Positions 20,595 through 29,746 are shown, numbered from the stretch's first letter. The stretch: 64,000 nucleotides of DNA from an uncultured Pelagibacteraceae bacterium (GCA_902574035.1 CACGMC010000001.1:1-64000), one strand, 5' to 3'. Program-made: numbers and translations. The notes: generated by a model from the sequence alone, not told the origin.

Positions 20595-21079
20595 AAATAA
20601 AAGTTGGAGAAAAACTACCAAGTTCAGAATTATTTTATCTTGATAAAAATAATGATGTCAAAAAAGTTGATATTTTAGATTTATGTAAAGACAATAAAAC
20701 TATAATTTTAGGTATGCCAGGTGCATTTACCAAAACATGTTCAGCAATCCATTTGCCTGGTTTTGTAAAAAATTTTGATCTAGCCTTAAAAAAAGGAGTA
20801 ACAAAAATTATTTGTATAGCAGTAAATGATCCTAATGTTATGAAAGCGTGGGGTGAAAATCAAAACGTAGAAACAAAAATTTTGATGGCTGGTGACCCTT
20901 TTTTAAAATTTACGAAATCTATAGGCGCTGAAGTTGACAAATCAGCTAAAGGATTAGGTGTGAGATCAAATCGGTATACAATGCTGGTAGAAAATCAGGT
21001 TTTAAAAAAAGTAGTAGAAGAAAAAGAAACAGCTACTTGTGAATTATCTGGAGCAGAAAATTTTTTGAAATCTATTTAG
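20591..21079 (+). CDS. Peroxiredoxin (Prx5 type)
   Basis: A 162-residue thiol peroxidase of the Prx5 group. The peroxidatic cysteine is in PGAFTKTCSAIHLPGFV, the active-site arginine is in GLGVRSNRYTMLV, and a possible resolving Cys is in TCELSGAENFL near the C-terminus. It reduces H2O2 and alkyl peroxides, apt beside the respiratory genes. It overlaps thrC by 4 nt and converges on rnhA with an 8-nt overlap. Confidence 0.93.
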   Translation: MKIKVGEKLPSSELFYLDKNNDVKKVDILDLCKDNKTIILGMPGAFTKTCSAIHLPGFVKNFDLALKKGVTKIICIAVNDPNVMKAWGENQNVETKILMAGDPFLKFTKSIGAEVDKSAKGLGVRSNRYTMLVENQVLKKVVEEKETATCELSGAENFLKSI

Positions 21080-21494
21080 CTTTTGAAACAGCTAACTCGT
21101 CCGCTAAATTATTTAGTTTATTTCCTGCATGCGCTTTAACCCATTTCCAGCTTACCTCGTGTTTTTGGCAGCAATTATCTAATTTAACCCATAGATCTTT
21201 ATTTTTAACTGGTTTTTTATTTGAACTTTTCCAATTATTTAATTTCCATTTTTTTATCCAATCAGTTATCCCATCTTTGACATATCTTGAATCTGTATAA
21301 ATTGTAATTTCTGACTTAGATTTAATTTTTTTTAAGGCCATTATAGGCGCCATTAACTCCATTCTATTGTTTGTAGTGTTATTTTCACTACCAGAAATAT
21401 TTGATTGATTTTCTCCTTCTATAATAATTGCGGCCCAACCTCCTTTTCCTGGATTTCCTGAACAGGCTCCATCAGTGTAAATTTTAAACTTCAT
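21072..21494 (-). CDS. rnhA: Ribonuclease HI
   Basis: Degrades RNA in RNA-DNA hybrids. The 140-residue protein shows all acidic active-site residues: YTDGACSGNPGKGGWAA (Asp), NNRMELMAPI (Glu), IYTDSRYVKDGI (Asp), and HAGNKLNNLADELA (His/Asp). It is the last gene of the minus-strand run and shares one base with the thrB stop (TAATG). Confidence 0.97.
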   Translation of the reverse strand: MKFKIYTDGACSGNPGKGGWAAIIIEGENQSNISGSENNTTNNRMELMAPIMALKKIKSKSEITIYTDSRYVKDGITDWIKKWKLNNWKSSNKKPVKNKDLWVKLDNCCQKHEVSWKWVKAHAGNKLNNLADELAVSKAK

Positions 21495-22463
21495 TAAAAG
21501 AAATAATCCTCGTAATTTTTTGAATTTTTATGAAATTCTAATCTCTTTAAATATTCAATTGGATCTTTAATTTTGACCATAGCTCCTTCAACAGTATTAA
21601 GTGCATCAAATACCCTAGTGAGCAAAAACCTTAAAGCCGCTCCTTGAGATAGTACTTTTATATTATTTTTTTTCTTCTTCATTAAGCTTTCTTACAGAGG
21701 TATATCCATCAATGAAATTTTTTGCTTTTGTAACATTAAAACTTAGGTTTTCTTTTAATCCATCAAAACAAAGCGCGTTAAAACAAATAGCTATTTCAAA
21801 AGCAAAATAATCTTCACAAGAAAAATAAAAATCAATTATGCCACTAAATTTGTCTTTTAGAAAAAAAATATTATCATGAAATAAATCTGCATGGATGATC
21901 CCACGCGGTAAATCCTTTGGCCAATTTTTTTCCACATCTTTTAGATTTTCTTCTATTAATTTTGGAAGATCTTTATGAATTTTTGAACACTTGTCTTTGA
22001 CAGAGTCAAATAAATTTCTCCAAGATTTTACTGAAAGATCGTTTTCTCTTCTAAATTTAAAATCTTTGGTAAGCTTATGCATTTTTGCGACTTCAGCTCC
22101 AACAGATTTACAGTTTAAAGGAGACAAATTTTTCTTTGCTTTGCCCTCAAGAAAAGAGACTATCATTAATTTTTTTCCTTCAAAATCAGTAATTGTTTTT
22201 TTTTGTTTGTTTAATATTGGTGCAGGGCACTTAAAATTCGATTTATTTAACAAAGACATGAGATTAGAAAAAAACGGTAAATCCTCAGATTTTACTCTTT
22301 TTTCGTAAATTGTGAGAATAAATTTTTTATTTTTAACTGATAAAAAATAATTTGTATTTTCTATTCCTTCCTCAATACCTTTGAATTGATTTAATTTACC
22401 TAAATCATAGGAAGATAAGATTTTTCTTATTTTTTCATCATCAATTTTTGTATAGACAGCCAT
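21494..22463 (-). pseudogene. thrB: Homoserine kinase, reading frame broken by +1 in an A8 run
   Basis: The first frame (22463 to 21663, 266 residues) carries the APH-like kinase domain: GIEEGIENTNYFL at the N-terminus, catalytic IIHADLFHDNIFF near residue 190, and DFYFSCEDYF. It ends at a TAA just after the coding-strand A8 run at 21666-21673. The remaining C-terminus lies in the next frame (21682 to 21494): GAALRFLLTRVFDAL, NTVEGAMVKIKDPIEYLKR. Removing one A joins EEEK to NNIKVLSQG and restores a protein near 320 residues, normal for ThrB. A sequencing error, a real mutation or slippage could each explain it. It shares one base each with ispH and rnhA. Confidence 0.8.
21666..21673 (-). other. 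Homopolymer A8 at the thrB frame break
   Basis: Eight consecutive A on the coding (minus) strand follow GAAGAAG and precede TAATAT. Seven A would keep the ThrB frame open; eight give an immediate TAA, and nine give a stop two codons later. Thus a -1 ribosomal slip would not rescue the frame; loss of one A or a +1 shift would. Confidence 0.85.
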
Positions 22464-23407
22464 TAGCTTAGCTCTTTTGGTAATTTAAAAATTACTTTTT
22501 CTTCAGCAACCACTACCTCTTCTATAGATACTTTCCTATCTTTTTTAATATTATTAAGTAATGTTTGTACTAATTTTTCAGGTGCAGATGCTCCTGAAGA
22601 TATTCCAATAGTTGTAGAATTGTCTATTTCTTCGAATGGGATTTCTTTTTCCGAATGCATCAAATGTGAATTTTTACATCCTGCTTTTTTTGCCACCTCT
22701 ACTAATCTAACTGAGTTAGATGAGTTCCGACTTCCTACGACAAAAAACATATCACACTTTGAAGCTATTTTTTTTACTGCTGACTGCCTGTTGGTTGTTG
22801 CATAACAAATATCTTCCTTTATTGGACCTTTTATATTTGGAAACTTATTTTTTAGATAGCTGATTATTTCTGCCGTATCATCTACTGAAAGTGTAGTCTG
22901 CGTTATATAAGCTAAAGGTTTTTTAAAATTTTTAATTTCAAGTGCTTCAGCATCTTGTTTTGTTTCAATTAATTTTATAGATCCCTCTGGTAACTGACCC
23001 ATTGTGCCTATAACCTCAGGATGATTTTTGTGTCCAATAAGTAAAATTTCAAAACCTTTTTTGTATAATTGTTCAGACTCCCTATGAACTTTAGATACCA
23101 AAGGGCAGGTAGCGTCTACAAAGGACAAATTCTTTAATTTTGCTTCTTGTGGTACAGACTTGGGGACACCATGTGCAGAAAAAATTACTGGTCTTTTTTC
23201 ATCCTCTATATCAGATAATTCATCAACAAAAATTGCTCCTTTATTTTTAAGCTCTTCAACAACTTGCTTATTATGAACTATTTCGTGTCTAACATAAACT
23301 GGAGATCCAAACTTGTTGATTGATTTTTCAACAATGTCTATTGCTCTTTTTACCCCAGCACAGAATCCTCTAGGTGATGCTAAATAAATTTTAAGTTCTT
23401 TTTTCAT
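22463..23407 (-). CDS. ispH: 4-hydroxy-3-methylbut-2-enyl diphosphate reductase
   Basis: Last step of the MEP isoprenoid pathway, giving IPP and DMAPP from HMBPP with an Fe-S cluster. The three cluster cysteines are in SPRGFCAGVKRAI, FVDATCPLVSKVH and EDICYATTNRQ. HEIVHNKQVV and SAHGVP supply conserved substrate-binding residues. Length is 314. It overlaps blh by 17 nt and thrB by 1 nt, so isoprenoid precursor and retinal synthesis are probably co-expressed. Confidence 0.97.
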   Translation of the reverse strand: MKKELKIYLASPRGFCAGVKRAIDIVEKSINKFGSPVYVRHEIVHNKQVVEELKNKGAIFVDELSDIEDEKRPVIFSAHGVPKSVPQEAKLKNLSFVDATCPLVSKVHRESEQLYKKGFEILLIGHKNHPEVIGTMGQLPEGSIKLIETKQDAEALEIKNFKKPLAYITQTTLSVDDTAEIISYLKNKFPNIKGPIKEDICYATTNRQSAVKKIASKCDMFFVVGSRNSSNSVRLVEVAKKAGCKNSHLMHSEKEIPFEEIDNSTTIGISSGASAPEKLVQTLLNNIKKDRKVSIEEVVVAEEKVIFKLPKELS

Positions 23408-24296
23408 TTTTTTCTAAAAGATATTCTAACAATATATGCGGAAAAGTAAGTGACGCCAAACCAATAAAAATCACCTTATAAATAGCCTCATCAAGCTTAT
23501 AAAAATTAATTAAAAAAAATATTGCAAGTAAAAATATTACTCCAGTAGCGATAGTTAAAGGGATGGCTTTTTTTATAAATTTTTTAAGCCCTGGTTTAAA
23601 AGATTTGTCCAGTTCAAAAATAAGAGAGATCGAATGTCTTATTGAGTGAAGAAAACAAAAATAAATAGTAAAAGCTAAAATAGGTGACAAAAGAAGATTT
23701 AATATGATTAAAGAAAAAAAGTCTACAATCATTACACTTTTTAGGTCTACATTTTCCTTTTTTGAAATATAAAAAGAAGATAAAAAACTTAGACATAACA
23801 TAGTAATTAAAAATTCATCTCCAAAAAATTCTGCTTCAAAAAAATTAAAATTTAGAATTCTAAATATTTCATTTGTTTCCTCTCTCTTAAACAATAATGG
23901 AGATATAATAACTGCTGAACCTTTTAAGAAGAATAAACACTCAGATATGAAAAATTTTTTTCTAAAAGAAAATACTGTGTCCTCTTTTCCAAAATGATAG
24001 GCTGCAACAAATAAAAATAATAATAAAACCGTATTGGGAAAAATTAACCAAAATATTATTATTAATAACGAAATGAATATATAGGCAAGATAAAAGGAAA
24101 TTGTTTTTTTATATCCAAATAATTTTAAAAGTTTCTTTCCTTTAATATTATCCAACGCTCCATGAGAAATTCCTAGAATTAAGATTAAAAACAAACAAAA
24201 TATTATTGGTTCAAAATTAAGCATTAGATAAAGCGGACTTATCAAAATACAAAAATTAAAAAATATAATTGAGTGTTTAAAGTTTATTTTTTCCAT
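23391..24296 (-). CDS. blh: Beta-carotene 15,15'-dioxygenase (Brp/Blh family)
   Basis: Cleaves beta-carotene to two retinals, the chromophore of proteorhodopsin. The 301-residue polytopic membrane protein has the family histidine motifs GISHGALDNIKG, AAYHFGKEDTVF and CFLHSIRHSISL, plus a final LTFPHILLEYLL. It overlaps crtY by 1 nt and ispH by 17 nt. The rhodopsin gene itself is not in this window. Confidence 0.93.
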   Translation of the reverse strand: MEKINFKHSIIFFNFCILISPLYLMLNFEPIIFCLFLILILGISHGALDNIKGKKLLKLFGYKKTISFYLAYIFISLLIIIFWLIFPNTVLLLFLFVAAYHFGKEDTVFSFRKKFFISECLFFLKGSAVIISPLLFKREETNEIFRILNFNFFEAEFFGDEFLITMLCLSFLSSFYISKKENVDLKSVMIVDFFSLIILNLLLSPILAFTIYFCFLHSIRHSISLIFELDKSFKPGLKKFIKKAIPLTIATGVIFLLAIFFLINFYKLDEAIYKVIFIGLASLTFPHILLEYLLEKNEKRT

Positions 24297-25363
24297 TAAT
24301 TAAATAACGCCTTAAAAAAAATTAATTTTGGCATTTTGCTTATAATGTTCATATCTTCAATTAAATTACTTTTATTAGATAAAAATTTTATAATTGTATT
24401 TGAGGAAGTTTTAAACATATTAAAAAATATTTTTGGCATTTTTTCAGGATGTTTTTCTAAAACTCTAAGAAATACTTTATCTAAAAACTGATATTTTTTT
24501 CCTATATTGAATGTTTTTACTTTATCAATTTTATCAATATTCTTTACAATATACTTACTATGTTCTTGTATATTTAAAAAGGTATAACCAGTGCTTAACC
24601 GGGTCATACCTCCAGCTGATCCAATATTAATTACTTTGTTATCATTTCTTAATGAGGGGTGAAAAAGTGGAATAGCACCTTTTTCAGTAAAATTTATTTT
24701 ATAATTTTTTATACCAAGATTATTTTTTATATAATTTTCTAATTGGAGGTCGTAATCCATAAGGCTCTGATCCTCTAAATCTGATAACCAAGTTGTTTCA
24801 ACTAAAGCTTTATTTTTACTGAATGGCAATGTGTAGAAAAAATGTACATCATTTTTCTGATCGCAATTAAAATCCATTAAATTTATTATTTCCTCATCAA
24901 AAATTTTCATCGGTGTCTCTATCTCAATACCTTGAAAGTGTTGCCACAAATTTGATTTATCAAGTCGTTTTTCAAAAACACTATTAAAAATTATTGAATT
25001 TTCTGATTTGATTTCGTTAAGATTATTATAAAAACTGACGTTAGAATTAGTAGAAAGCTTAGAATTTATTTTGTTATAAAATTTACCACTATCAATGCTT
25101 TGATAAGGAAATTTTTTATTTGTTAATTCATAAGAACTTTCTGAAGTATTAATTGTAAAATTATTCCAACTTTTAATTACACAATCATGAAAGTTATGAT
25201 CAAAGACCTTCCAGAAAGACCATGTTTTATCTCGTTTATAATCTTTACGATTTTCAATAATTGCAAGGGTTTTGTCATTCAACCTATTATTAATTTCTAG
25301 TTCATAAGCCAAAGACAATCCAGCACACCCACCACCAATTATTACGTAGTCAAATTCTTTCAT
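24296..25363 (-). CDS. crtY: Lycopene beta-cyclase (CrtY type)
   Basis: Converts lycopene to beta-carotene. The 355-residue flavoprotein starts with an FAD-binding DYVIIGGGCAGLSLAYEL. Other CrtY hallmarks are the WSFWK stretch, TLPFSKNKALVETTWL and IGSAGGMTRLSTGYTFLNIQ. Its start overlaps crtB by 14 nt; its end shares one base with blh. Confidence 0.93.
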   Translation of the reverse strand: MKEFDYVIIGGGCAGLSLAYELEINNRLNDKTLAIIENRKDYKRDKTWSFWKVFDHNFHDCVIKSWNNFTINTSESSYELTNKKFPYQSIDSGKFYNKINSKLSTNSNVSFYNNLNEIKSENSIIFNSVFEKRLDKSNLWQHFQGIEIETPMKIFDEEIINLMDFNCDQKNDVHFFYTLPFSKNKALVETTWLSDLEDQSLMDYDLQLENYIKNNLGIKNYKINFTEKGAIPLFHPSLRNDNKVINIGSAGGMTRLSTGYTFLNIQEHSKYIVKNIDKIDKVKTFNIGKKYQFLDKVFLRVLEKHPEKMPKIFFNMFKTSSNTIIKFLSNKSNLIEDMNIISKMPKLIFFKALFN

Positions 25364-26198
25364 TTAAATTTACTTCCTTTTCCAGAATAGTATGATTAGT
25401 ATGATTTTTGTAATTTAATTCTTTTACAAATAATAATTTAACAAAGTCAAAAAAAGATAAAAAAGTCTGAAATATTTTTTCAAAAATTGGTACATATATC
25501 TTTCCTGCATTATTATAATTTTCGATATTTTTTTGTTTGAGGATATAGTCACCAATTTTTCTATAAACGCGTCTAGCTACAATAACTGAAAATCTTGATT
25601 TTAGTGGAATACTACTAATTGAGTGAAAAGATTTATTATAAAATATTTGAGATTCATTTATTATTTCTTTTATTGAGGAAAAATCATGATTAACATATTG
25701 CCTATTACGCGCCTTATCTTCACAAACATCACGAGCGATATTTGTAAGCTGCATTGCAATTCCAAGATCAATAGCACCTTTAAGAGCTTCTCTATTATTT
25801 ACTTTTAAAATTTTTGACATCATCAAACCAACTGTTCCAGCAACTCTATAGGAATATATTAACAATTCCTTTTTTGAATTAATTTTAACTTTTTCTTCTA
25901 AGTCCGTTTGAACTCCGTTAAATAAGTCCATTACTACCTTTTTAGAAATTTTCTCTTCATTTATTATCGACCACATTTCTTTAATTATTGGGTTATTGTT
26001 ATTTTTATTGATAAAATCTTTTTTAAACTTTAAAAAGTTTTCTTTTTTAGTTTCCAGTTTTTTATCATCGTCAACTATATCATCTAAAGTTCTACAAAAA
26101 TTATATAAAGATGAACATTTATTAAATATTGGTTTTGTTAAAAAAAAACTTGCCCAGTAAAAAGATTTTGCGTGTTTTTTAATCAAATTATTCATCAA
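25350..26198 (-). CDS. crtB: Phytoene synthase
   Basis: Condenses two geranylgeranyl diphosphates into phytoene. The Asp-rich Mg-binding motifs are RTLDDIVDDDKK (near residue 38) and NIARDVCEDKARNRQYV (near 155). The length of 282 is slightly short for the family. It overlaps crtI by 4 nt. The geranylgeranyl diphosphate synthase crtE is not encoded beside it, so the substrate must come from an enzyme elsewhere. Confidence 0.94.
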   Translation of the reverse strand: MMNNLIKKHAKSFYWASFFLTKPIFNKCSSLYNFCRTLDDIVDDDKKLETKKENFLKFKKDFINKNNNNPIIKEMWSIINEEKISKKVVMDLFNGVQTDLEEKVKINSKKELLIYSYRVAGTVGLMMSKILKVNNREALKGAIDLGIAMQLTNIARDVCEDKARNRQYVNHDFSSIKEIINESQIFYNKSFHSISSIPLKSRFSVIVARRVYRKIGDYILKQKNIENYNNAGKIYVPIFEKIFQTFLSFFDFVKLLFVKELNYKNHTNHTILEKEVNLNERI

Positions 26199-27661
26199 AA
26201 TAGCCTATCCAATACTTTAGCAGATGAGAGGACCCCGGGCATTCCTGCTCCTGGGTGTGTTCCAGCTCCTACAAAGTATAAATTATTAAAAACTTCTGAT
26301 TGATTGTGAAATCTAAAATAAGCTGATTGTGAGAATTTTGGCTGTATTGAAAATCCTGATCCATGTAAAGTTGCTAAGTCTTTTTCAAAATAATCAGGTG
26401 TTAAATAAAAATCACTTACAACATTTTGTTTTATCCCGGGAAGTACTGACTTATCCATTTTATCTAAAATTAGATTTTTAAATTTTTCTCCCTCTTCAGA
26501 CCAATTTATATTAGATAAATTATTTGGAACTGGAACTAAAACATAAAATGCATCTTGATTTTTTGGTGACATATTAGGATCTGTAGCGGATGGCCTGTGT
26601 AAATAATAACTAAGATCTTCAGATAGAACTTTTTTCTCGAAGATTTTATCTAAATGTTTTTCATAAGATTTACCAAAGTAAATAGTATGATGAGCTACAT
26701 TATTGTATTGTCTTTTGGATCCAAAATAATAAACAAATAACCCCATTGAATAATCCATTCTTTTCATTTTTTGTTTAAACAAAAAATTGTAATTATTTTT
26801 GGATTTTATCAAATTTCGATAAACATTCGGTGGATCAGAATTACAAATGACATAATCACAATTAATAACTTTAGAATTATTTATTTTAACACCTTGCACT
26901 TTACTACTGCTTGAAATTATTTCAGTTACTTCTGCATTTTTAATAATTTCTATATTTTCTTCTCTCATTAATTTTTCAAGAGCCAAAACTACATTTCCTG
27001 TACCACCCATTGCATAATGAATGCCCCATTTTTTTTCTAAAAATAATATCAAAGTATAAATTGAAGTTGTTGTAAAAGGATTGCCGCCAACTAAAAGAGG
27101 ATGCATACTAAATACTCTTCTTAGTTTTTCATTTGAAATATAATTTGAAACCAATTTATAAACAGATTTATAGCTTTTCAAAGATAACAACGAAGGAACT
27201 TGTTTAAGCATGAAAGAAAGATTGTTGAAAGGTTTATCTGATAAATCTGTAAAGCCCTTATTAAAAATTTTTTCGGTGAAATTCACTAAATTATTGTATC
27301 CCTCAAAATCTTTATCTGAAAACTTTTTGACTTCCTTTTCCATAGATTTCTCACTACCAGAGTAATCAAAAGTTTGCCCATCGCTGAATACAAAACGGTA
27401 CCACAAATCTAATGGCACTATTTTAACGTAGTCAGCAATTTTCTTATTAAATAGAGAAAATAATTCTTCGAAAAGATAAGGAGCAGTAATTACTGTTGGG
27501 CCACCATCATAAATAAAATTTCCTTTTTTAAATACCCTTGCTCTGCCACCTAAATCAGGATGTTTTTCTACCAAAGTAACATTATACCCTTTAGCTTTTA
27601 ATCTTAGAGATGCAGCTAAACCACCAAAGCCTGAGCCTATAACTATTATTTTTTTTGCCAT
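26195..27661 (-). CDS. crtI: Phytoene desaturase
   Basis: An FAD-dependent desaturase that takes phytoene to lycopene. The 488-residue protein opens with KKIIVIGSGFGGLAASLRLK and LGGRARVFKKGNFIYDGGPTVI, and ends with the CrtI signature YFVGAGTHPGAGMPGVLSSAKVL. It begins only 15 nt after the atpF stop, with no room for a usual promoter plus leader, so it is probably transcribed with the F0 genes. Confidence 0.95.
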   Translation of the reverse strand: MAKKIIVIGSGFGGLAASLRLKAKGYNVTLVEKHPDLGGRARVFKKGNFIYDGGPTVITAPYLFEELFSLFNKKIADYVKIVPLDLWYRFVFSDGQTFDYSGSEKSMEKEVKKFSDKDFEGYNNLVNFTEKIFNKGFTDLSDKPFNNLSFMLKQVPSLLSLKSYKSVYKLVSNYISNEKLRRVFSMHPLLVGGNPFTTTSIYTLILFLEKKWGIHYAMGGTGNVVLALEKLMREENIEIIKNAEVTEIISSSSKVQGVKINNSKVINCDYVICNSDPPNVYRNLIKSKNNYNFLFKQKMKRMDYSMGLFVYYFGSKRQYNNVAHHTIYFGKSYEKHLDKIFEKKVLSEDLSYYLHRPSATDPNMSPKNQDAFYVLVPVPNNLSNINWSEEGEKFKNLILDKMDKSVLPGIKQNVVSDFYLTPDYFEKDLATLHGSGFSIQPKFSQSAYFRFHNQSEVFNNLYFVGAGTHPGAGMPGVLSSAKVLDRLF

Positions 27662-27676
27662 TTTATGTTGGCTATT

Positions 27677-28174
27677 TTAACTAGATTTCTTTTGAAGTGC
27701 TAACTTTGTTTCCTCTATACTTTGATTGTAAATCTTATCTAATTTACTTTTATCTAAAGAATTTAACATCAATTTCTCTATACTTTCAAAAGCTATATTA
27801 ACAGAGGCATTTTTTACGTCTTTAATTGCCTGGTTTTTTAATTGTTTAATTTTTTCCTCTGTATTTTTCTTTTTAATATCCATTTGTTGATGAAAAATTT
27901 CGTTTGATTTAATAATATTTTTCTCAGCAAGTTCATTGGCTTCTCTAATCATTTTTTGAATCTCAGACTTAGAGCCGACTATTTTTTTTTCATGTTCAGC
28001 TAGTTTATTTTTAGCCTCTTCTTTAAGTTTTTCAGACTCCTCAACCTGAATTTTTATTTTGTTAATATTTTCGTCTAATATATTTTTCACTTTTGAGGGA
28101 ATCTTAAAATATAATAAAAGCAAAACAAAAATAAAAAATGATATAGCTACCCAAAATGTTGCATCAATTGTCAT
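27677..28174 (-). CDS. atpF: ATP synthase F0 subunit b
   Basis: Peripheral-stalk subunit: one N-terminal membrane helix (about residues 5-25, FWVAISFFIFVLLLLYF), then a long charged coiled coil. The 165-residue length is normal. It is one of two b-type genes in tandem (b and b'), the arrangement usual in Alphaproteobacteria. It overlaps the b' gene by 4 nt. Confidence 0.92.
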   Translation of the reverse strand: MTIDATFWVAISFFIFVLLLLYFKIPSKVKNILDENINKIKIQVEESEKLKEEAKNKLAEHEKKIVGSKSEIQKMIREANELAEKNIIKSNEIFHQQMDIKKKNTEEKIKQLKNQAIKDVKNASVNIAFESIEKLMLNSLDKSKLDKIYNQSIEETKLALQKKSS

Positions 28175-28746
28175 AAGTATTTATCCATCTTAATTTTTGA
28201 AACTTCTTCTATTGATGCTTTAATACTACTATTGTTTAACTTTTCACCAGTCAAATTTTCAATAACTTTTTCAGAAATTTCCTCTGCAATACTATTGATC
28301 GATTTTGAAGAATTTTTCTTTAAATTTAAAATTTCTTTTTCTGCCTTATTTATTTCTTTCTCTAATTCTTTTTCAAATTCGTTCTTTTTTTTATTAATAT
28401 TTTTATCTAATTGTTTTTTTGACTCATTGATAATCTTGGCGACCTCTTTTTTCGCATTGGAAATCTCATTATCATAGTCTAATTTTTTTTTATCTGCCAA
28501 GTCTGTAAATTCTTTAGCTGCATTTAAATTTTCTTCAATTTTTTTTTCTCTATTGTCTAAATTATCTTTTATTTTTGGAATAAAAAATTTTGATAACGAC
28601 AAATATAGAGCCAAAAATATTAGAATTAACCAAAATGATTGTGAAAACCAATATTTAGAGTCCAGCTGAGGCATCCCCGCCTCAGCTGCAAATAAAAATG
28701 TTTCAAACCAAAATATAAAAATAATTAAAGGTATTTCTCTCCTCAT
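28171..28746 (-). CDS. ATP synthase F0 subunit b'
   Basis: Second peripheral-stalk subunit, 191 residues. A hydrophobic, perhaps signal-like first segment precedes AGMPQLDSKYWFSQSFWLILIF, a membrane helix with the MPQLD-x-W pattern common in alphaproteobacterial b' subunits. A long Lys/Glu coiled coil follows. It starts 8 nt after atpE. Confidence 0.9.
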   Translation of the reverse strand: MRREIPLIIFIFWFETFLFAAEAGMPQLDSKYWFSQSFWLILIFLALYLSLSKFFIPKIKDNLDNREKKIEENLNAAKEFTDLADKKKLDYDNEISNAKKEVAKIINESKKQLDKNINKKKNEFEKELEKEINKAEKEILNLKKNSSKSINSIAEEISEKVIENLTGEKLNNSSIKASIEEVSKIKMDKYL

Positions 28747-28754
28747 ATTTATTT

Positions 28755-28982
28755 TTAAAACGCAAATAAGATAATCAGCGCAACCACAAGTCCGAACAAA
28801 CCTGTCGCTTCAGCTAAAGCGAAACCTAAAAGTAAATTAGGGAATTGCTTTTGAGCTGCAGACGGATTTCTCATGGCTCCTGATAAGTAGTTACCGAAGA
28901 TAATTCCGATACCAACTCCAGCTCCTGCCAGTGCGATTGCAGCCAATCCTGCCCCAATCATTTTTGCCGCTTCTAACTCCAT
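28755..28982 (-). CDS. atpE: ATP synthase F0 subunit c
   Basis: The 75-residue c-ring subunit forms a two-helix hairpin. The first helix has the glycine repeat GAGLAAIALAGAGVGIGIIFG; the loop has RNPSAAQKQ; the second helix has the proton-binding Glu in LGFALAEATGLFGLV. I see no clear sodium-type ligand set, so proton coupling is likely. The frame is open 47 codons upstream, but that overlaps atpB and lacks family similarity. The ATG at 28982 has a strong Shine-Dalgarno sequence. Confidence 0.96.
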   Translation of the reverse strand: MELEAAKMIGAGLAAIALAGAGVGIGIIFGNYLSGAMRNPSAAQKQFPNLLLGFALAEATGLFGLVVALIILFAF

Positions 28983-28986
28983 TTTT

Positions 28987-28994
28987 CCTCCTTT
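28987..28994 (-). promoter_or_regulatory. Strong Shine-Dalgarno sequence for atpE
   Basis: AAAGGAGG lies 4 nt upstream of the atpE ATG, in the 14-nt gap after atpB. Most genes here have no such purine-rich site, or start inside the previous gene. It decides the atpE start and probably gives the high c-subunit yield that the ring stoichiometry requires. Confidence 0.7.
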
Positions 28995-28996
28995 TT

Positions 28997-29731
28997 TTAA
29001 TGGTGAAGATTTAGTGCATCGTTTAAATAGATGCAGGTTAAAATTGCAAAAACATAAGCTTGTAAAAAAGCTACTAATATTTCCAAACCGGTTAATGCAA
29101 CCGAAAAACTTAATGGTAACCAACCACCCAGTAAACCTAAACTAATAACAAAGCTTCCAAAAACTTTTAGCATAGTATGACCTGCCATCATGTTTGCAAA
29201 TAATCTAACAGACAGACTTACAGGTCTACTTAAATACGATATAATCTCAATCACTGTAATTAACGGTAGCAATACAACCGGAACGCCTTTGGGTACGAAA
29301 ATAGATAAATACTTTAAACCGTGCTTAACAAATCCTATTATCGTTACTGCAATAAATATAAACACTGCCATTACAAGTGTAACAATAATATGACTTGTGA
29401 CTGTAAAAGAATAGGGAAGCATTCCCACCATATTACAAAGCAAAACAAACATAAATAGTGTAAATATAAAAGGAAAATATGGTTTGGCTTTAGATCCAGC
29501 TGTGTCACTAATCATTTTTGCGATGAAATTATAAAATATCTCTGCGACTAGCTGCAATCTGCTAGGTATTATTCCTTTTTTTTTTGATCCGAAATATAAA
29601 AATATACAAATTGACAAAGCGCTTATAAGCATAAATAAACTTGAATTTGTAAAAGATAAATCAACGTTTCCTAACTTAATCTCAGGACCAAGTCTGTAGA
29701 CTTGAAATTGATGCATCGGATTAGCTGCCAT
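28997..29731 (-). CDS. atpB: ATP synthase F0 subunit a
   Basis: The proton-channel subunit, 244 residues with five to six membrane helices. The essential arginine lies in SRPVSLSVRLFANMMAGH, and the last helix has ALTGLEILVAFLQAYVFAILTCIYLNDA. It works with the c-ring encoded 14 nt downstream. The F1 genes are not in this window, in line with the split F0/F1 operons of Alphaproteobacteria. Confidence 0.97.
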   Translation of the reverse strand: MAANPMHQFQVYRLGPEIKLGNVDLSFTNSSLFMLISALSICIFLYFGSKKKGIIPSRLQLVAEIFYNFIAKMISDTAGSKAKPYFPFIFTLFMFVLLCNMVGMLPYSFTVTSHIIVTLVMAVFIFIAVTIIGFVKHGLKYLSIFVPKGVPVVLLPLITVIEIISYLSRPVSLSVRLFANMMAGHTMLKVFGSFVISLGLLGGWLPLSFSVALTGLEILVAFLQAYVFAILTCIYLNDALNLHH

Positions 29732-29746
29732 AATTTGATACTCCCA

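Noticed and set aside
28232-28477. Phe/Ser-rich frame opposite the F0 b' gene
   Set aside because: It is the complement of the Lys/Glu coiled coil of subunit b' and has the same artefact composition.
28983-29123. N-terminal extension of the subunit c frame by 47 codons
   Set aside because: It overlaps atpB out of frame, has no c-subunit similarity, and the ATG at 28982 has a strong Shine-Dalgarno site.
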